In this document: positions 34,690 through 43,624 of the stretch, piece after piece | How the letters are laid out: every line of letters starts with the position of its first letter | Position numbering within the stretch: the first letter of the stretch is position 1 | Assembly (NCBI GenBank): GCA_000719025.1 | Contig: JODP01000008.1 | Coordinates: forward strand, 1-64,000 | From: Kineosporia aurantiaca JCM 3230 | GTDB lineage: Bacteria; Actinomycetota; Actinomycetes; Actinomycetales; Kineosporiaceae | Direction of reading: 5' to 3' | DNA: 64,000 nucleotides | Made by a program: the position numbers and the translations under genes | The notes under the pieces: generated by a model | Seen by the model: only the letters and a program-made list of their open reading frames with translations | Database searches by the model: none | What the model was told of the DNA's origin: nothing

Positions 34690-35335
34690 TACACAGCAGT
34701 CGGCCCCCCGCAGGCGCAACGCACGAGGCTCGGGGCAGGCGCTGCGTGCAGACATCGTGACTGCCGCCCGGGAGATCTTGATCGAGGACGGCTACGAAAG
34801 CGCAATTACCTTGCGGGGCGTGGCCCGGAGGGTCGGGATCGCTCCCCAGTCCATTTATCCGCACTTCGGCGGCCCGGACGAGATCGTGCGGGCGGTCACC
34901 GTTGAAACCTTCGCTGAGCTCGGGCGGTTCATTGCGGATGCGAAGCAGGGTATCGACGTACCCCGGGATCGTCTCCTCGCGGGCTGCCGGGCCTATATCG
35001 CTTTCGGGATCGGGAACCCGAATCTCTACGGGTTGCTGTTCCGCAGGAATCAGCTGCTGCGCGGGGAGGAACCGCGCCCCGACGGGTCGGAGGAGTCGGA
35101 TGGCAGGAATCCGGATGCGGGGCCTTTCGCCTACCTGATGGATGGCATCCGTCAGTGCATCGCCGATGGCTCGTCTGCGGCGGATGATGTGCTCTCCACA
35201 GCAGTGCAACTCTGGTCGGCCATGCACGGCCTGGTGTTGTTGCGTGGCAATGGTTACCAGTTCCCCTGGCCTGATCTGACCAAGGTTGAGACGGAACTCA
35301 TCAGTTCGATCGCCAAACTCCGCGCCCCTCAATGA
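34685..35335 (+). CDS. TetR family transcriptional regulator
   Basis: 216 residues from the GTG at 34685 (MSTQQSAPRRRN); the upstream ATG at 34568 would add 39 untypical residues. The helix-turn-helix is at ~18-65: ILIEDGYESAITLRGVARRVGIAPQSIYPHFGGPDEIVRA. The C-terminal part contains NPNLYGLLFRRN and AVQLWSAMHGLVLLRG, typical of the TetR_C group. It is followed 48 bp later by a metallo-beta-lactamase-fold hydrolase and probably controls it. Confidence 0.9.
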   Translation: MSTQQSAPRRRNARGSGQALRADIVTAAREILIEDGYESAITLRGVARRVGIAPQSIYPHFGGPDEIVRAVTVETFAELGRFIADAKQGIDVPRDRLLAGCRAYIAFGIGNPNLYGLLFRRNQLLRGEEPRPDGSEESDGRNPDAGPFAYLMDGIRQCIADGSSAADDVLSTAVQLWSAMHGLVLLRGNGYQFPWPDLTKVETELISSIAKLRAPQ

Positions 35336-35383
35336 TCGAGGTGGGGGTGCGCGTACCCCCACCCATGGATCAAGCCTGGAGCA

Positions 35384-36067
35384 ATGGATATGGACATCTA
35401 TCCCGTCCGCGACGCGATCTCGACCGCCTACCTGGTGGTCTCCGACGACACGGCCATGCTGGTCGATGCCGCCTCCGAATCGATTACGCCCAAAGTGCTG
35501 GCCAAGCTGGATGAGCTGAAGGTCAAGCTGCAGCTCATCGTGCTGACCCACTATCACTACGACCATGTAGGAGCGGCGGATGCGTTGCGCAAGGCCACTG
35601 GAGCGCCGGTCGCCATTCACCAGCTGGACGCCGATAACCTGCGGCGAGGCGGCCGGCTCGCGGTCACTCCCAAGAGCCTGAGAGGTCGGTTCTTGGCACC
35701 TTTCGTGACGCGCGGGGACCGGCCCAGCGTGACGCCCGACCTTGAGTTCGGCGATTCCGAGGACCTCCAGCAGTACGGCGGTTTCGGCCACACATTCCTG
35801 ACGCCCGGGCACACGGCCGGATCCCAGAGCGTGATCCTCCCTAACGGGACGATCATGGTCGGGGACGCGTTGACCGAAGCCATCGTGCGGCCCCATCGCG
35901 CTCTTCCGCCCATGTTCGCGGACGACAGCGAAACCAGTATCCGCAGCGTTGTCGCTCTGGCCGAAGCCTCGCACGGTGACGTGCGGGTCGCCCACAATGG
36001 ACGCGTCAAGGAATCTACCCTGCAGGACCTGGCGTCACGGGCTCGGCAGGGCAGCCTTCGCTACTGA
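35384..36067 (+). CDS. Metallo-beta-lactamase-fold hydrolase
   Basis: A 227-residue protein with the zinc motif THYHYDHVG (His56, His58, Asp60, His61), GHTAGSQSV and a later MVGDAL aspartate. This is a glyoxalase-II/lactonase-type single-domain enzyme; the substrate is not evident. ATG 35384 or ATG 35390 could start it. It probably forms an operon with the TetR gene. Confidence 0.85.
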   Translation: MDMDIYPVRDAISTAYLVVSDDTAMLVDAASESITPKVLAKLDELKVKLQLIVLTHYHYDHVGAADALRKATGAPVAIHQLDADNLRRGGRLAVTPKSLRGRFLAPFVTRGDRPSVTPDLEFGDSEDLQQYGGFGHTFLTPGHTAGSQSVILPNGTIMVGDALTEAIVRPHRALPPMFADDSETSIRSVVALAEASHGDVRVAHNGRVKESTLQDLASRARQGSLRY

Positions 36068-36197
36068 CGACGTTCAGGCATGTCTGGGGCTCGCGGCGCC
36101 GAGCACCGAGTCAGGCTGGTTCGGCCCTTGGGCTCCTGGGTCTTGCCGCGTCCGGTCTCGGATCGCCGTGGGGCCAATCATTCCCTACGCTCCAGGC

Positions 36198-37301
36198 GTG
36201 CCAGAGGCCACAATGTTCACTTCCTTCACCAAAAGTACCCTTGTTACCGTCTCCCATGCGATCGAACAGGCGGCTCTGGCCGCTGCTGAGGACGGTCCGA
36301 TGGTGGTGATCGCCCTTTTCCAGCGCCTGCCGTATTTCGACCGGGAACGATTGGTCTACGAGCGGATTGCGCAGCGGGCCGCGGTCACCGTGGTAGGGAT
36401 GGTCTCCGACGAGCTGCCCGAGCGCATCGTCGGCGCGTATGCCGTGAGTCTACGAGAACAGGAACCGCTGGCCCGGGAGTGGAGCGTGGCTGTTCTGACG
36501 CCCCGCTTCGGTGCGGTTCTCGTGGCCCAGGACCGGGAAAAAGTAGACCCCAGCGCTGAGACGATCGAGAGCGGGCGGCTCTTCGACGGCTGGTCGCGCT
36601 TTCGGCGGGACGACGCCCTGCATGAGGTGCTGAGGCTGCGGACAGAACTGGCCGATCGGCTTCCGGCCACCGCGCAATCAGCCATCGACAATGTTGTGCA
36701 GCGTGTCCGCCACTTCCCGGCTACGCCCGGTGAGGTCCGCGTGGATGCTTCCGCTGGGTTCTTCATGAAACAGAACGAACGACACCGCGCTCAGATTCGT
36801 TCCCTGAGAGGCGAACTCGAAGGATCCCGCACGAACCCCACCGAGTCGGGACTGACCACGGACCAAGGGGTACGCCGGTGGTCAGGTGCGGGCGGAACGA
36901 CGGCGTCCGGCGTCCTGCCGGTGGCGCTCTTCGGTGTTCGGGTGACGCGAACCCAGACAGCGACGGATCACCAGGACCGTCGCATCGAGGCTCGTGAGGC
37001 CGAACAGGTCGTCGGCGTGCTGACCGCACTCCTGCGTCCCGAGGACCGGGCCACCCGGGTGGCCGACAACGAGTTCGTCCTGATCATGCCCGCCATGCCT
37101 CAGGAACAAGCCCTACGTATGGCATATCGGATTGGCGCGAACTTCGTCAAGGCGAGCCAGAACAACCCGTTCCTGTCCGCCACGGCCACTGTTGCCGTGA
37201 CCGAGACCCGGCGCCGGCCGCTGCCGATTGACGAGATCCGTCAAGCATTGACGTGGGCCGTGGCCGAAGGAGCGCCGGTCGTGACCCTGAAGACGGAGTA
37301 G
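36198..37301 (+). CDS. DICT sensory domain protein with degenerate GGDEF domain
   Basis: About 367 residues from GTG 36198 (ATG 36213 is the alternative). The N-terminal ~130 residues (MFTSFTKSTLVTVSHAIE..., VVIALFQRLPYFDRE..., PRFGAVLVAQD) match the DICT domain found with diguanylate cyclases and two-component proteins. The C-terminal ~110 residues have the GGDEF fold, but the signature is replaced by ADNEF in RVADNEFVLIMP, so cyclase activity is unlikely; a binding role is possible. It has no obvious operon partner. Confidence 0.75.
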   Translation: MPEATMFTSFTKSTLVTVSHAIEQAALAAAEDGPMVVIALFQRLPYFDRERLVYERIAQRAAVTVVGMVSDELPERIVGAYAVSLREQEPLAREWSVAVLTPRFGAVLVAQDREKVDPSAETIESGRLFDGWSRFRRDDALHEVLRLRTELADRLPATAQSAIDNVVQRVRHFPATPGEVRVDASAGFFMKQNERHRAQIRSLRGELEGSRTNPTESGLTTDQGVRRWSGAGGTTASGVLPVALFGVRVTRTQTATDHQDRRIEAREAEQVVGVLTALLRPEDRATRVADNEFVLIMPAMPQEQALRMAYRIGANFVKASQNNPFLSATATVAVTETRRRPLPIDEIRQALTWAVAEGAPVVTLKTE

Positions 37302-37480
37302 CGGCACATACGGACCATGAGAAGCCCTTGGTGGGGTCGAGACCGCAGATCCTGGGACGAACGCTGCTGTGCAGACCAGTACCAGCGCGAATCGGCATCC
37401 TCGGCTCGATCGTCAGGTGCAGGAACCAGTGCTTGACCAGGAACGGATATCTGGGGCAGGTGCGTCTGGTCCTCTGTAAC

Positions 37481-37496
37481 TACTAGTATGTATAGT
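37481..37496 (+). promoter_or_regulatory. -10 box and palindrome before a TetR gene
   Basis: The perfect 8-bp palindrome TACTAGTA (37481-37488) is followed by TATAGT (37491-37496), seven bases before the ATG at 37503. The message would be leaderless and the operator would overlap the promoter. A matching -35 box is weak. Confidence 0.45.
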
Positions 37497-37502
37497 GGCG
37501 AC

Positions 37503-38072
37503 ATGGACGCCCGGGAGCAGCTGATCGAGACCATGCGTGAGCTCATGGGGGAGCGGGGGTACGTGGGTACCAGTCCCCGCGCAATACTTTCGCGAGCAGG
37601 CGTCGGGCAGGGCAGCATGTATCACCACTTCGACGGTAAGGCGGGCTTGGCCGCTGAAGCCCTGCGCCGTAATGCCGACGCGATGCGGGGCGACGGTGAA
37701 GCGGTCTTCGATGCCGGTGGGCCGGTCCTCGATCGGATCAGGGTCTATCTGCGTCGGCCTCGAGAGGTGCTGCAGGGCTGCCGGATTGGTCGTATGACCG
37801 AAGACCCGGACGTCATCGGCGATGCTGTGCTGCGCAAGCCGATCGAGGAGACTCTGGCCTGGTACGAGCGGCGCATCGCCGAGCTCTTGGCCGAGGGACA
37901 GGAAAGTGGCGAACTGGCGGCCGGTTTTGTCCCCGGCCAGGTGGCCGCCGCAATTGTCGCCGTGGTCCAGGGCGGCTACGTCCTGGCCAAGGCTGCGCAG
38001 TCGGTCGAGCCCTTCGACAACGCCATTGAGGGAGCTGTCACGCTGCTGACCGGGCTACGAGGCGAAAGATGA
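37503..38072 (+). CDS. TetR family transcriptional regulator
   Basis: A 189-residue protein from ATG 37503 (MDAREQLIETMREL). The helix-turn-helix includes GYVGTSPRAILSRAGVGQGSMYHHFDGKAGLAAEAL (~residues 18-55). The rest, with a conserved-looking CRIGRMTED segment, fits the YxaF/LmrA-like TetR_C group. It lies 9 bp upstream of the DUF4865 gene, a common pairing, and likely represses that operon through the palindrome at 37481. Confidence 0.9.
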   Translation: MDAREQLIETMRELMGERGYVGTSPRAILSRAGVGQGSMYHHFDGKAGLAAEALRRNADAMRGDGEAVFDAGGPVLDRIRVYLRRPREVLQGCRIGRMTEDPDVIGDAVLRKPIEETLAWYERRIAELLAEGQESGELAAGFVPGQVAAAIVAVVQGGYVLAKAAQSVEPFDNAIEGAVTLLTGLRGER

Positions 38073-38081
38073 GAGAGAACC

Positions 38082-38666
38082 ATGCTTGCGATGAATTACC
38101 AGTTGTCCTTGCCGGCCGACTACGACGTCGACTCGATCCGACGGAGAATTCCTGCGATCGGCAAGCGTTTTGACGCGGTACCAGGCCTCGGTCTAAAGGC
38201 GTTCCTTCTGCGCGAGCAGGGTGTCGAAGGCTCCCCGGTAAATCAGTACGCCCCGTTTTATCTATGGACGGATGCTGCTGCCGCAACGTCCTTCCTCCTT
38301 AACGGCGGCGGTTTCGCCGGTGTAGTGAAAAGATATGGACGCCCGACTGTTCAGACGTGGCTTGGGGGAACGTATCTTCGGGGTCGGGCATACGACCTTA
38401 CCGTCACTCACGCTGTACGGTTACTGAGTCGGGTTCCTTCGGACAGCGATCCGGCGGAGACGGCGGCCACGGCCCAGGAAGCCCTTCGGGGCCGACTCGG
38501 CGACGCAGCCCTGCATTCGGCCGCTTGGGCCATCGACCCCCGAACCTGGGAACTGGTGACTTTGACCCTGCACAGTGAGCGACCTGACCCATCGGGCGGT
38601 GAGATCTACGAGGTCCCTTACGTCTCGGCTCCTGGGGCTGACGACCTGCCTTCCGAAATGCTGTGA
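38082..38666 (+). CDS. DUF4865 family protein
   Basis: A 194-residue protein starting MLAMNYQLSLPADYDVDSIRRRI, with GLGLKAFLLREQGVEGSPVNQYAPFYLW, the typical beginning of DUF4865. The family is often encoded beside TetR or LysR regulators and its biochemical function is unknown. The fold may be a ferredoxin-like (EthD/monooxygenase-type) barrel, which is inference. Co-transcribed with the preceding TetR gene. Confidence 0.75.
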   Translation: MLAMNYQLSLPADYDVDSIRRRIPAIGKRFDAVPGLGLKAFLLREQGVEGSPVNQYAPFYLWTDAAAATSFLLNGGGFAGVVKRYGRPTVQTWLGGTYLRGRAYDLTVTHAVRLLSRVPSDSDPAETAATAQEALRGRLGDAALHSAAWAIDPRTWELVTLTLHSERPDPSGGEIYEVPYVSAPGADDLPSEML

Positions 38667-39128
38667 CTGCTCCCGAGAAGTGTTGCCAGGTCGGCACATT
38701 GTCAGTCTGATCCGCGGAATGGCATAACGCCGAGGGGGTCGGCGATACTGAGTTCGCCTTAGGGCGCACGATGGTAATGCACTGGTCCCGGCGCCCGAAT
38801 CAGATATGGCTGCGGCGCCCTCAACCACGGCCCTGTGGACCCAGGCGTGTCCCGCCGCGGACGTCAGAACGGCACGGTTTGGGGGTCCGGGGCCAGCCGG
38901 GTCGGCTGGAGGAGGGTCTCATTGCCTGCTGGCGCACGAGGCGCTCACCGTAGAGCTGGTCAGGCGCGCTGACGTTCCTAGCCCCAGGCGGCGTCTGGTC
39001 GCGCCCTCGGATGAGTCATCGAAATACTGTATGGCGAAGCTCCAAATCATAAGGGTCGCGAAGGGAAGCTTTGTCCATGGGCGGTTGCTGGGCAAGGCGA
39101 ACGGAAGCGGAACAGAAGAGGAGTGGAC
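38667..39128. other. Intergenic region without a supported gene
   Basis: 460 bp. Short open frames in both directions lack motifs. The last bases (AGAGGAG, ~39115-39121) form the ribosome binding site of the next gene. Confidence 0.5.
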
Positions 39129-40064
39129 ATGGCACGGGCTTTTGTCACCGGAGGTTCGGGATTCATCGGTCGGCGTCTGGTGCAACGCCTGACTGCAGAG
39201 GGGCACACGGTGCGGGCCCTCGTGCGCAGCGCGCAGTCCGCCGCCGTCGTGTCCGCGCTCGGCGCTGAACCGGTGCGAGGCGTATTGAGCGATCCGGCCA
39301 CCTATCGCGATGGGGTCGCCGGCTGCGAGGTGTTCTTCCACCTCGCAGCCGAAACTGACATTGATGCACCTTGGGAACGACACGAGGAGGTGACGGTACG
39401 CGGAACCCGTGCCGCCGTTGAGGCGGCACGTTCGGCTGGAGTGCCGAGATTCGTGCACTGCGGCAGCGAGGCGGTGCTGCTTTCGGGAGAGCCGCTGATC
39501 GAGGCGGACGAGACTGCGCCGCTGCGTCCGGACTCGCCGGCTGCCTACTGCTCGGCCAAGGCGATGGCCGAAGCCATCGTGCTGGATGCGGATGGCCCGG
39601 GGTTCTCGACAGTTTCGATCCGGCCCAAGTTCGTCTGGGGGCCCGGCAGTTTCGTGGAGGGTGTGGCGGCCGCGGCCCAGGCCGGCCAATTCGCCTGGAT
39701 CGGGGGTGGGTATCACGAAGGCGACGTCACCCACGTCGATAATGCGGTGGAGGGCTTCATGCTCGGTTGGCTGCGAGGCCGGGCCGGGCAGGCGTACTTC
39801 GTCACCGACCGGCACCGCGTGATCATGCGGGAGTTCTTGACGACCTTGTTCGAGACATACGGCGTCACAACATCGATCCCGGATCTGGACGCCGATGCTG
39901 CGCAGCGAGAACTGCCCGTGCCCTTCCGTTGGTTCTTCGGACAGACCCTGACTCTGCGGACCGACAAAGCCGTTGCCGATCTCGGCTATCGGCCGATTGT
40001 AAGTCAGAGTGAGGGCGTCGAAGCCTTGCGGCGATCGCTTTCTCAGCCTGGAGTTGCCCACTGA
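39129..40064 (+). CDS. NAD(P)-dependent epimerase/dehydratase (extended SDR)
   Basis: A 311-residue protein starting MARAFVTGGSGFIGRRLVQRL, with the Rossmann GxxGxxG motif. The active-site region is AAYCSAKAMAE (a YxxxK motif). ALVRSAQSA and VTHVDNAVEGFMLGW are as in NAD-dependent sugar-epimerase/3-beta-HSD-like proteins. The AGAGGAG site favours ATG 39129 over GTG 39123. No neighbours fix the substrate. Confidence 0.85.
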   Translation: MARAFVTGGSGFIGRRLVQRLTAEGHTVRALVRSAQSAAVVSALGAEPVRGVLSDPATYRDGVAGCEVFFHLAAETDIDAPWERHEEVTVRGTRAAVEAARSAGVPRFVHCGSEAVLLSGEPLIEADETAPLRPDSPAAYCSAKAMAEAIVLDADGPGFSTVSIRPKFVWGPGSFVEGVAAAAQAGQFAWIGGGYHEGDVTHVDNAVEGFMLGWLRGRAGQAYFVTDRHRVIMREFLTTLFETYGVTTSIPDLDADAAQRELPVPFRWFFGQTLTLRTDKAVADLGYRPIVSQSEGVEALRRSLSQPGVAH

Positions 40065-40598
40065 CGACCGGCATCGGCCCTTGCGCGCGGTAAGTGGCCC
40101 AGGACGGCAACGCTAGGTAAAGGCGTTGAGAGCTCCCGCGGTTGCAGAAGCATCGCTGACGTGGGCCCGGCCGGCGCTCTCGGCACTCCGGCGCAACTCA
40201 CGGCGAGCGGGACGCACGCAGGGGCCTGCCCCATTGGCTACGCGTCGAACGTTTCAGGCCTCCATCTTCCAAGCATGGCGGACTCGGAAGTCGAGAAGAA
40301 AGATCGGTGGTGGTCACCGGGGCGCTGACCACCACCGATCTGCATCACCTGGCTGGTAACGGTTCACGTGACCAGTCACGCTCGTATCGCCCAGCGACGG
40401 CTCCGGCCCTGGGGGGCGAGCGAATGCTGGGTAGCGATATCACCGTGGACTTGTTGCACGTCCCCGACGGCCCAGTGATGAGCCCTTCCAGCACCGTGAG
40501 ACCGACCCAGCCTGCTCCTAGACCCCGCCGAGCGACTACCGTCGGCACACAGCGCGGGATCGCCCGCGCAGAATGATCGCTATGGGGGTTGAAGATCG
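40065..40598. other. Intergenic region with a long hairpin
   Basis: 530 bp without a supported gene. It contains the 16-bp perfect hairpin at 40301-40341. A six-codon frame (ATG 40582 to TGA 40602) overlaps the next start codon by GTGA. Confidence 0.5.
40301..40341 (-). terminator. 16-bp perfect hairpin, terminator-like on the minus strand
   Basis: Arms 40301-40316 and 40326-40341 are perfectly complementary with a 9-nt loop. Read on the minus strand the hairpin is followed by a T-rich run (complement of 40290-40300), the form of an intrinsic terminator. No recognisable minus-strand gene ends before it, although a minus-strand open frame stops at 40345. Confidence 0.5.
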
Positions 40599-41684
40599 GT
40601 GAAGGTCGTCTGGAATGCCGACAACGGCCGCTATGCCGACAACCCGCGGGCGCTCTATGAGGCCTGGACCGCCCGCGGCAGTGACGGCGTCGAGCACCTC
40701 TGGCTCGCCTCCTCCCGTCAGGCCGCAACGTTTCCGCCCCATGTGGCCACCGTGCCGATCGGCACACCACAGGCCGTTGCGGCGCTGGAGGCGGCGGACC
40801 TGCTGGTCTCAAACACGCACATCCAGCTCGACCGATGGCGCAAGAGCCCCGGGGCGACGTACCTGCAGACCTGGCACGGGACACCGCTCAAGCGCATCCA
40901 CCGCGACGCCGCCCACCAGCCCTCGGACGCCATTATGGCCGAACTGGACGACGACATCGCTCGCTGGGACCTACTGGTCACCCCGAGCGCCGAGGGGACG
41001 CGGCTACTGCGGGCCGCGTTCGCCTATCGGGGCCAGGTGCTGGAAACCGGATACCCGCGCAACGACGTGCTCTATGCGTCCGACCGCGAGGCCCGGCGTG
41101 CGCGGGTGCGCGCCGAGCTCGGACTCCCGGACGGCACGTCGGCGGTCCTGTATGCGCCGACCTACCGCGACGACGAGGCCGTCCCGGGGGTGGACGCCCC
41201 GCTGGGGCTGGACGTTCAGGCCCTCGCCCGGAGCCTCGGCGGCGACGCCGCCGTCCTGCTGCGCCTGCATCACTACATGTTCCGCCAGAGCCGCCCCGCC
41301 GACGGCGGGCACGTGCGGGACGTGGCCGCCTACCCCGACATCTCAGATCTGTATCTGGCCGCCGACGTCCTGGTGACCGACTACTCCTCGTCGATGTTCG
41401 ACTTCGCGGTCACGGGCAAGCCGATCCTGGTCTTCGCCTACGACCTGGAGCACTACCGTGACCGGCTGCGTGGTTTCACCCTCGACCTGGAGGAGGAGGC
41501 GCCGGGCCCGGTCCTGCTCGACCAGGAGGCGCTGACCGCAGCGCTGCTGGACCTGCCCGCGGTGACCGCCGCGCATGCGGAGCGCTACGCCAAGTTCGTG
41601 GAGCGCTTCTGCGGCCTAGAGGACGGCCGTGCCAGCGAGCGCGTCCTGCAGGCGCTAGGGGTCAGGGTCCTGCCGCCGGGCTGA
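40599..41684 (+). CDS. CDP-glycerol glycerophosphotransferase family protein
   Basis: A 361-residue protein. QTWHGTPLKRIHRD, APTYRDD, LLRLHHYM and VTDYSSSMFDFAVTGKPILVF are the hallmark motifs of the TagB/TagF family, which adds glycerol-phosphate units in teichoic acid or polysaccharide synthesis at the inner face of the membrane. This is the catalytic domain alone, without the N-terminal glycosyltransferase or membrane-targeting extension of larger members. The start is GTG 40599. No other teichoic acid genes are adjacent. Confidence 0.9.
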   Translation: MKVVWNADNGRYADNPRALYEAWTARGSDGVEHLWLASSRQAATFPPHVATVPIGTPQAVAALEAADLLVSNTHIQLDRWRKSPGATYLQTWHGTPLKRIHRDAAHQPSDAIMAELDDDIARWDLLVTPSAEGTRLLRAAFAYRGQVLETGYPRNDVLYASDREARRARVRAELGLPDGTSAVLYAPTYRDDEAVPGVDAPLGLDVQALARSLGGDAAVLLRLHHYMFRQSRPADGGHVRDVAAYPDISDLYLAADVLVTDYSSSMFDFAVTGKPILVFAYDLEHYRDRLRGFTLDLEEEAPGPVLLDQEALTAALLDLPAVTAAHAERYAKFVERFCGLEDGRASERVLQALGVRVLPPG

Positions 41685-41829
41685 GTGGCACGCTGAGGGC
41701 CGGACCGGAAGTGGCCAACGAGCTCAGACGCGCGCTGGTGGAACGGTGTTGGCACGGCCATGGCCCACCACCAAACTCTCGAGGAGCCCGATGATTCGTC
41801 CCTGGCGCGCTTTCCTTCTGCGCTGAGAT

Positions 41830-42639
41830 TCAGGCGTGCCCGGGGTCGACGGGGGAGTAAACGACCAGTCCGAGGCCGGGATAGGCATCAAGGCTGAGGG
41901 ACTCGTACCGCATCGTCACCCAGGAGCCTTCGGGCAGGAGGAAGGTCTTGTTCTCCTCGCCAAGACGCCCCACCTCGTTCAGCTTCCAGATGTCTCGGAA
42001 GTCCGGGGACGCCTCGATGAGTTCCTGCACAAGCCCGGGCGCCGTAATGGACTGGCTGCTCCATCGAACGAGTTCTGCGCGAAAGGTGGCCACCGTCCGG
42101 GCTGCTTCGGTGCGCCAGTCCTTGATGCGCCGCTGCGAGTCGGGATCGAGGAACAGGATACGCAGGATGTTGCGCTCGCTAGGGACGAGGGAAGAGTAAT
42201 CGCTGAGCGTGCGCGTGGCGGAGGCATTCCAGAGCAGAACGTCCCAGGACGGCGACTTGATGTAGGCGGGCCAAGGATCCAGCCGGTCCAGGAGTCCCTG
42301 GAGATGCCGCCGGGCATCCGGGCTGAGGTCTTCGTGGAGGACGTTGCCGCTTCCGTAGGCCAGCAGGAACGCGTGCTCCCGGTCCTCCGGTCGCAGCCGG
42401 AGCGCCTTGCACACCGCGTCCAAGACCAATTGGGACGGGTGCCCTCCCCGGCCCTGCTCCAGGCGGGTGTACCACTCAACGCTGATGCTGGCCCGGGCTG
42501 CGATGTCCGAGCGGCGGGCCCCGGGGGTGCGCCGTCGCGAGGACGACGCACCCCCGGCCTCCTCCGGGGCCAACTGCTCGCGGCGGGCGCGGAGGAAGGC
42601 GCCGAGTTCGCTGCTACGGGAACCGTCCATGGTGCTCAT
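41830..42639 (-). CDS. XRE regulator with MmyB-type ligand-binding domain
   Basis: A 269-residue protein. The helix-turn-helix (~9-85) has LGAFLRARREQLAPEE, RRTPGARRSDIAARASISVEWYTRLEQGRGGHPS. The C-terminal MmyB/PAS-like domain (~105-265) has WDVLLWNASATRTLSDYS and NILRILFLDP. These regulators commonly control an adjacent oxidoreductase or hydrolase. It is the last gene of a three-gene minus-strand unit (SnoaL, hydrolase, XRE), 25 bp after the hydrolase. Confidence 0.9.
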   Translation of the reverse strand: MSTMDGSRSSELGAFLRARREQLAPEEAGGASSSRRRTPGARRSDIAARASISVEWYTRLEQGRGGHPSQLVLDAVCKALRLRPEDREHAFLLAYGSGNVLHEDLSPDARRHLQGLLDRLDPWPAYIKSPSWDVLLWNASATRTLSDYSSLVPSERNILRILFLDPDSQRRIKDWRTEAARTVATFRAELVRWSSQSITAPGLVQELIEASPDFRDIWKLNEVGRLGEENKTFLLPEGSWVTMRYESLSLDAYPGLGLVVYSPVDPGHA

Positions 42640-42664
42640 GATGGCAGCACGGGTGGTGCTCAGC

Positions 42665-43624
42665 TCATACCGTCAGGTGGTCCTCGAGCCAGGCCAGGAT
42701 GGGTTCGGGATGCCGCTGGAACTCCAGGTAACCGTCCCAGCGCCGGCTGGTGCCCCGTACCCAGTGCAACACCTTGTCCTCGGTGTCCAGACCGGCGAAC
42801 ATCGTTTCGATGTCGTGTGGTTCGGTCAGGGAGTCGTCGTGAACGGCGTACAGGTACGTGGGAAGGGTCACGTACCGGGCCCAGGTGGCATCGGGGCGAT
42901 CCGCGAAAGAAAGCGAAGTGCCCAGGGTTACGCGCCGGTCCAGGTCTGAGAGTCGATCCTTCCCGACCCCGACTATCTCCAGGAGGCGTCCCATGATGAC
43001 CGTGTCCGAGACGGGTTGGCAGGCGACCAGGCATCGCAGGCCGTCGAAGGCACGGGGATCCGAGCGCATGGCCGCGAATGTCGAATTGGCCCCCAGGCAG
43101 CGGCTGAACAGCGACATCTGCATCCTCTCGGTGTCAGGCCGACTGCGCGCATAGCGAAGTGAGCCGATGACGTCGCGGGCCTCGAACAGGCCGCTGGTGA
43201 CGGCGCCACCGTTGGCGGATGCGCTGAGTCCGAAATTCCGCAGGTCGTAGGTGAGGACGTTGTAACCGGCGGTGTGCAGAATCTCGTAGTCAGGGATGAA
43301 GTTGACGTCTACCGTGTTGCCACTCGGTCCCCAGATAGACCGCCACGGCTCCAAAGTGGTCGGCTGGCCGGCCCGGCTGAAACCCATGGGGTGGTTGAGA
43401 ATGACCAGCCTGTCGCTGTCTGCGGGGATGAACCATCCCTCCAGAGGCACACCATCGGCAGAAGGAAACGTCACATTCTCATAGCCGAGTCCCCGGTCGC
43501 CTGGCGTCCACAGCACCGGCGAGCGCAGCGGATTGACGAAGGATCGGGCGATGTTGTCCAGGATCTCTTCTGCGGCTGCACCTGAGACCGATGCAGGGGC
43601 GGGCGCCGCGGGGGTGGCCGTCAT
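42665..43624 (-). CDS. Alpha/beta hydrolase with cysteine nucleophile motif
   Basis: A 319-residue protein with an alpha/beta-hydrolase layout: VTFPSADGVPLEGWFIPA, LVILNHPMGFSR (oxyanion region) and YNVLTYDLRNFGLS. The nucleophile elbow reads SLFSRCLGANS, so Cys176 sits where Ser is usual (GxSxG becomes SxCxG). Cysteine occurs naturally in dienelactone hydrolases. PTYLYAVHDDSLTEP carries the acidic residue. The gene starts by ATGA overlap with the SnoaL stop. Confidence 0.8.
   Translation of the reverse strand: MTATPAAPAPASVSGAAAEEILDNIARSFVNPLRSPVLWTPGDRGLGYENVTFPSADGVPLEGWFIPADSDRLVILNHPMGFSRAGQPTTLEPWRSIWGPSGNTVDVNFIPDYEILHTAGYNVLTYDLRNFGLSASANGGAVTSGLFEARDVIGSLRYARSRPDTERMQMSLFSRCLGANSTFAAMRSDPRAFDGLRCLVACQPVSDTVIMGRLLEIVGVGKDRLSDLDRRVTLGTSLSFADRPDATWARYVTLPTYLYAVHDDSLTEPHDIETMFAGLDTEDKVLHWVRGTSRRWDGYLEFQRHPEPILAWLEDHLTV

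Noticed and set aside
40345..40884. Reverse open frame ending at the 40301 hairpin
   Set aside because: Most of it is antisense to the CDP-glycerol transferase gene and Arg-rich; only its stop position next to the hairpin is suggestive, so it was not called as a gene.
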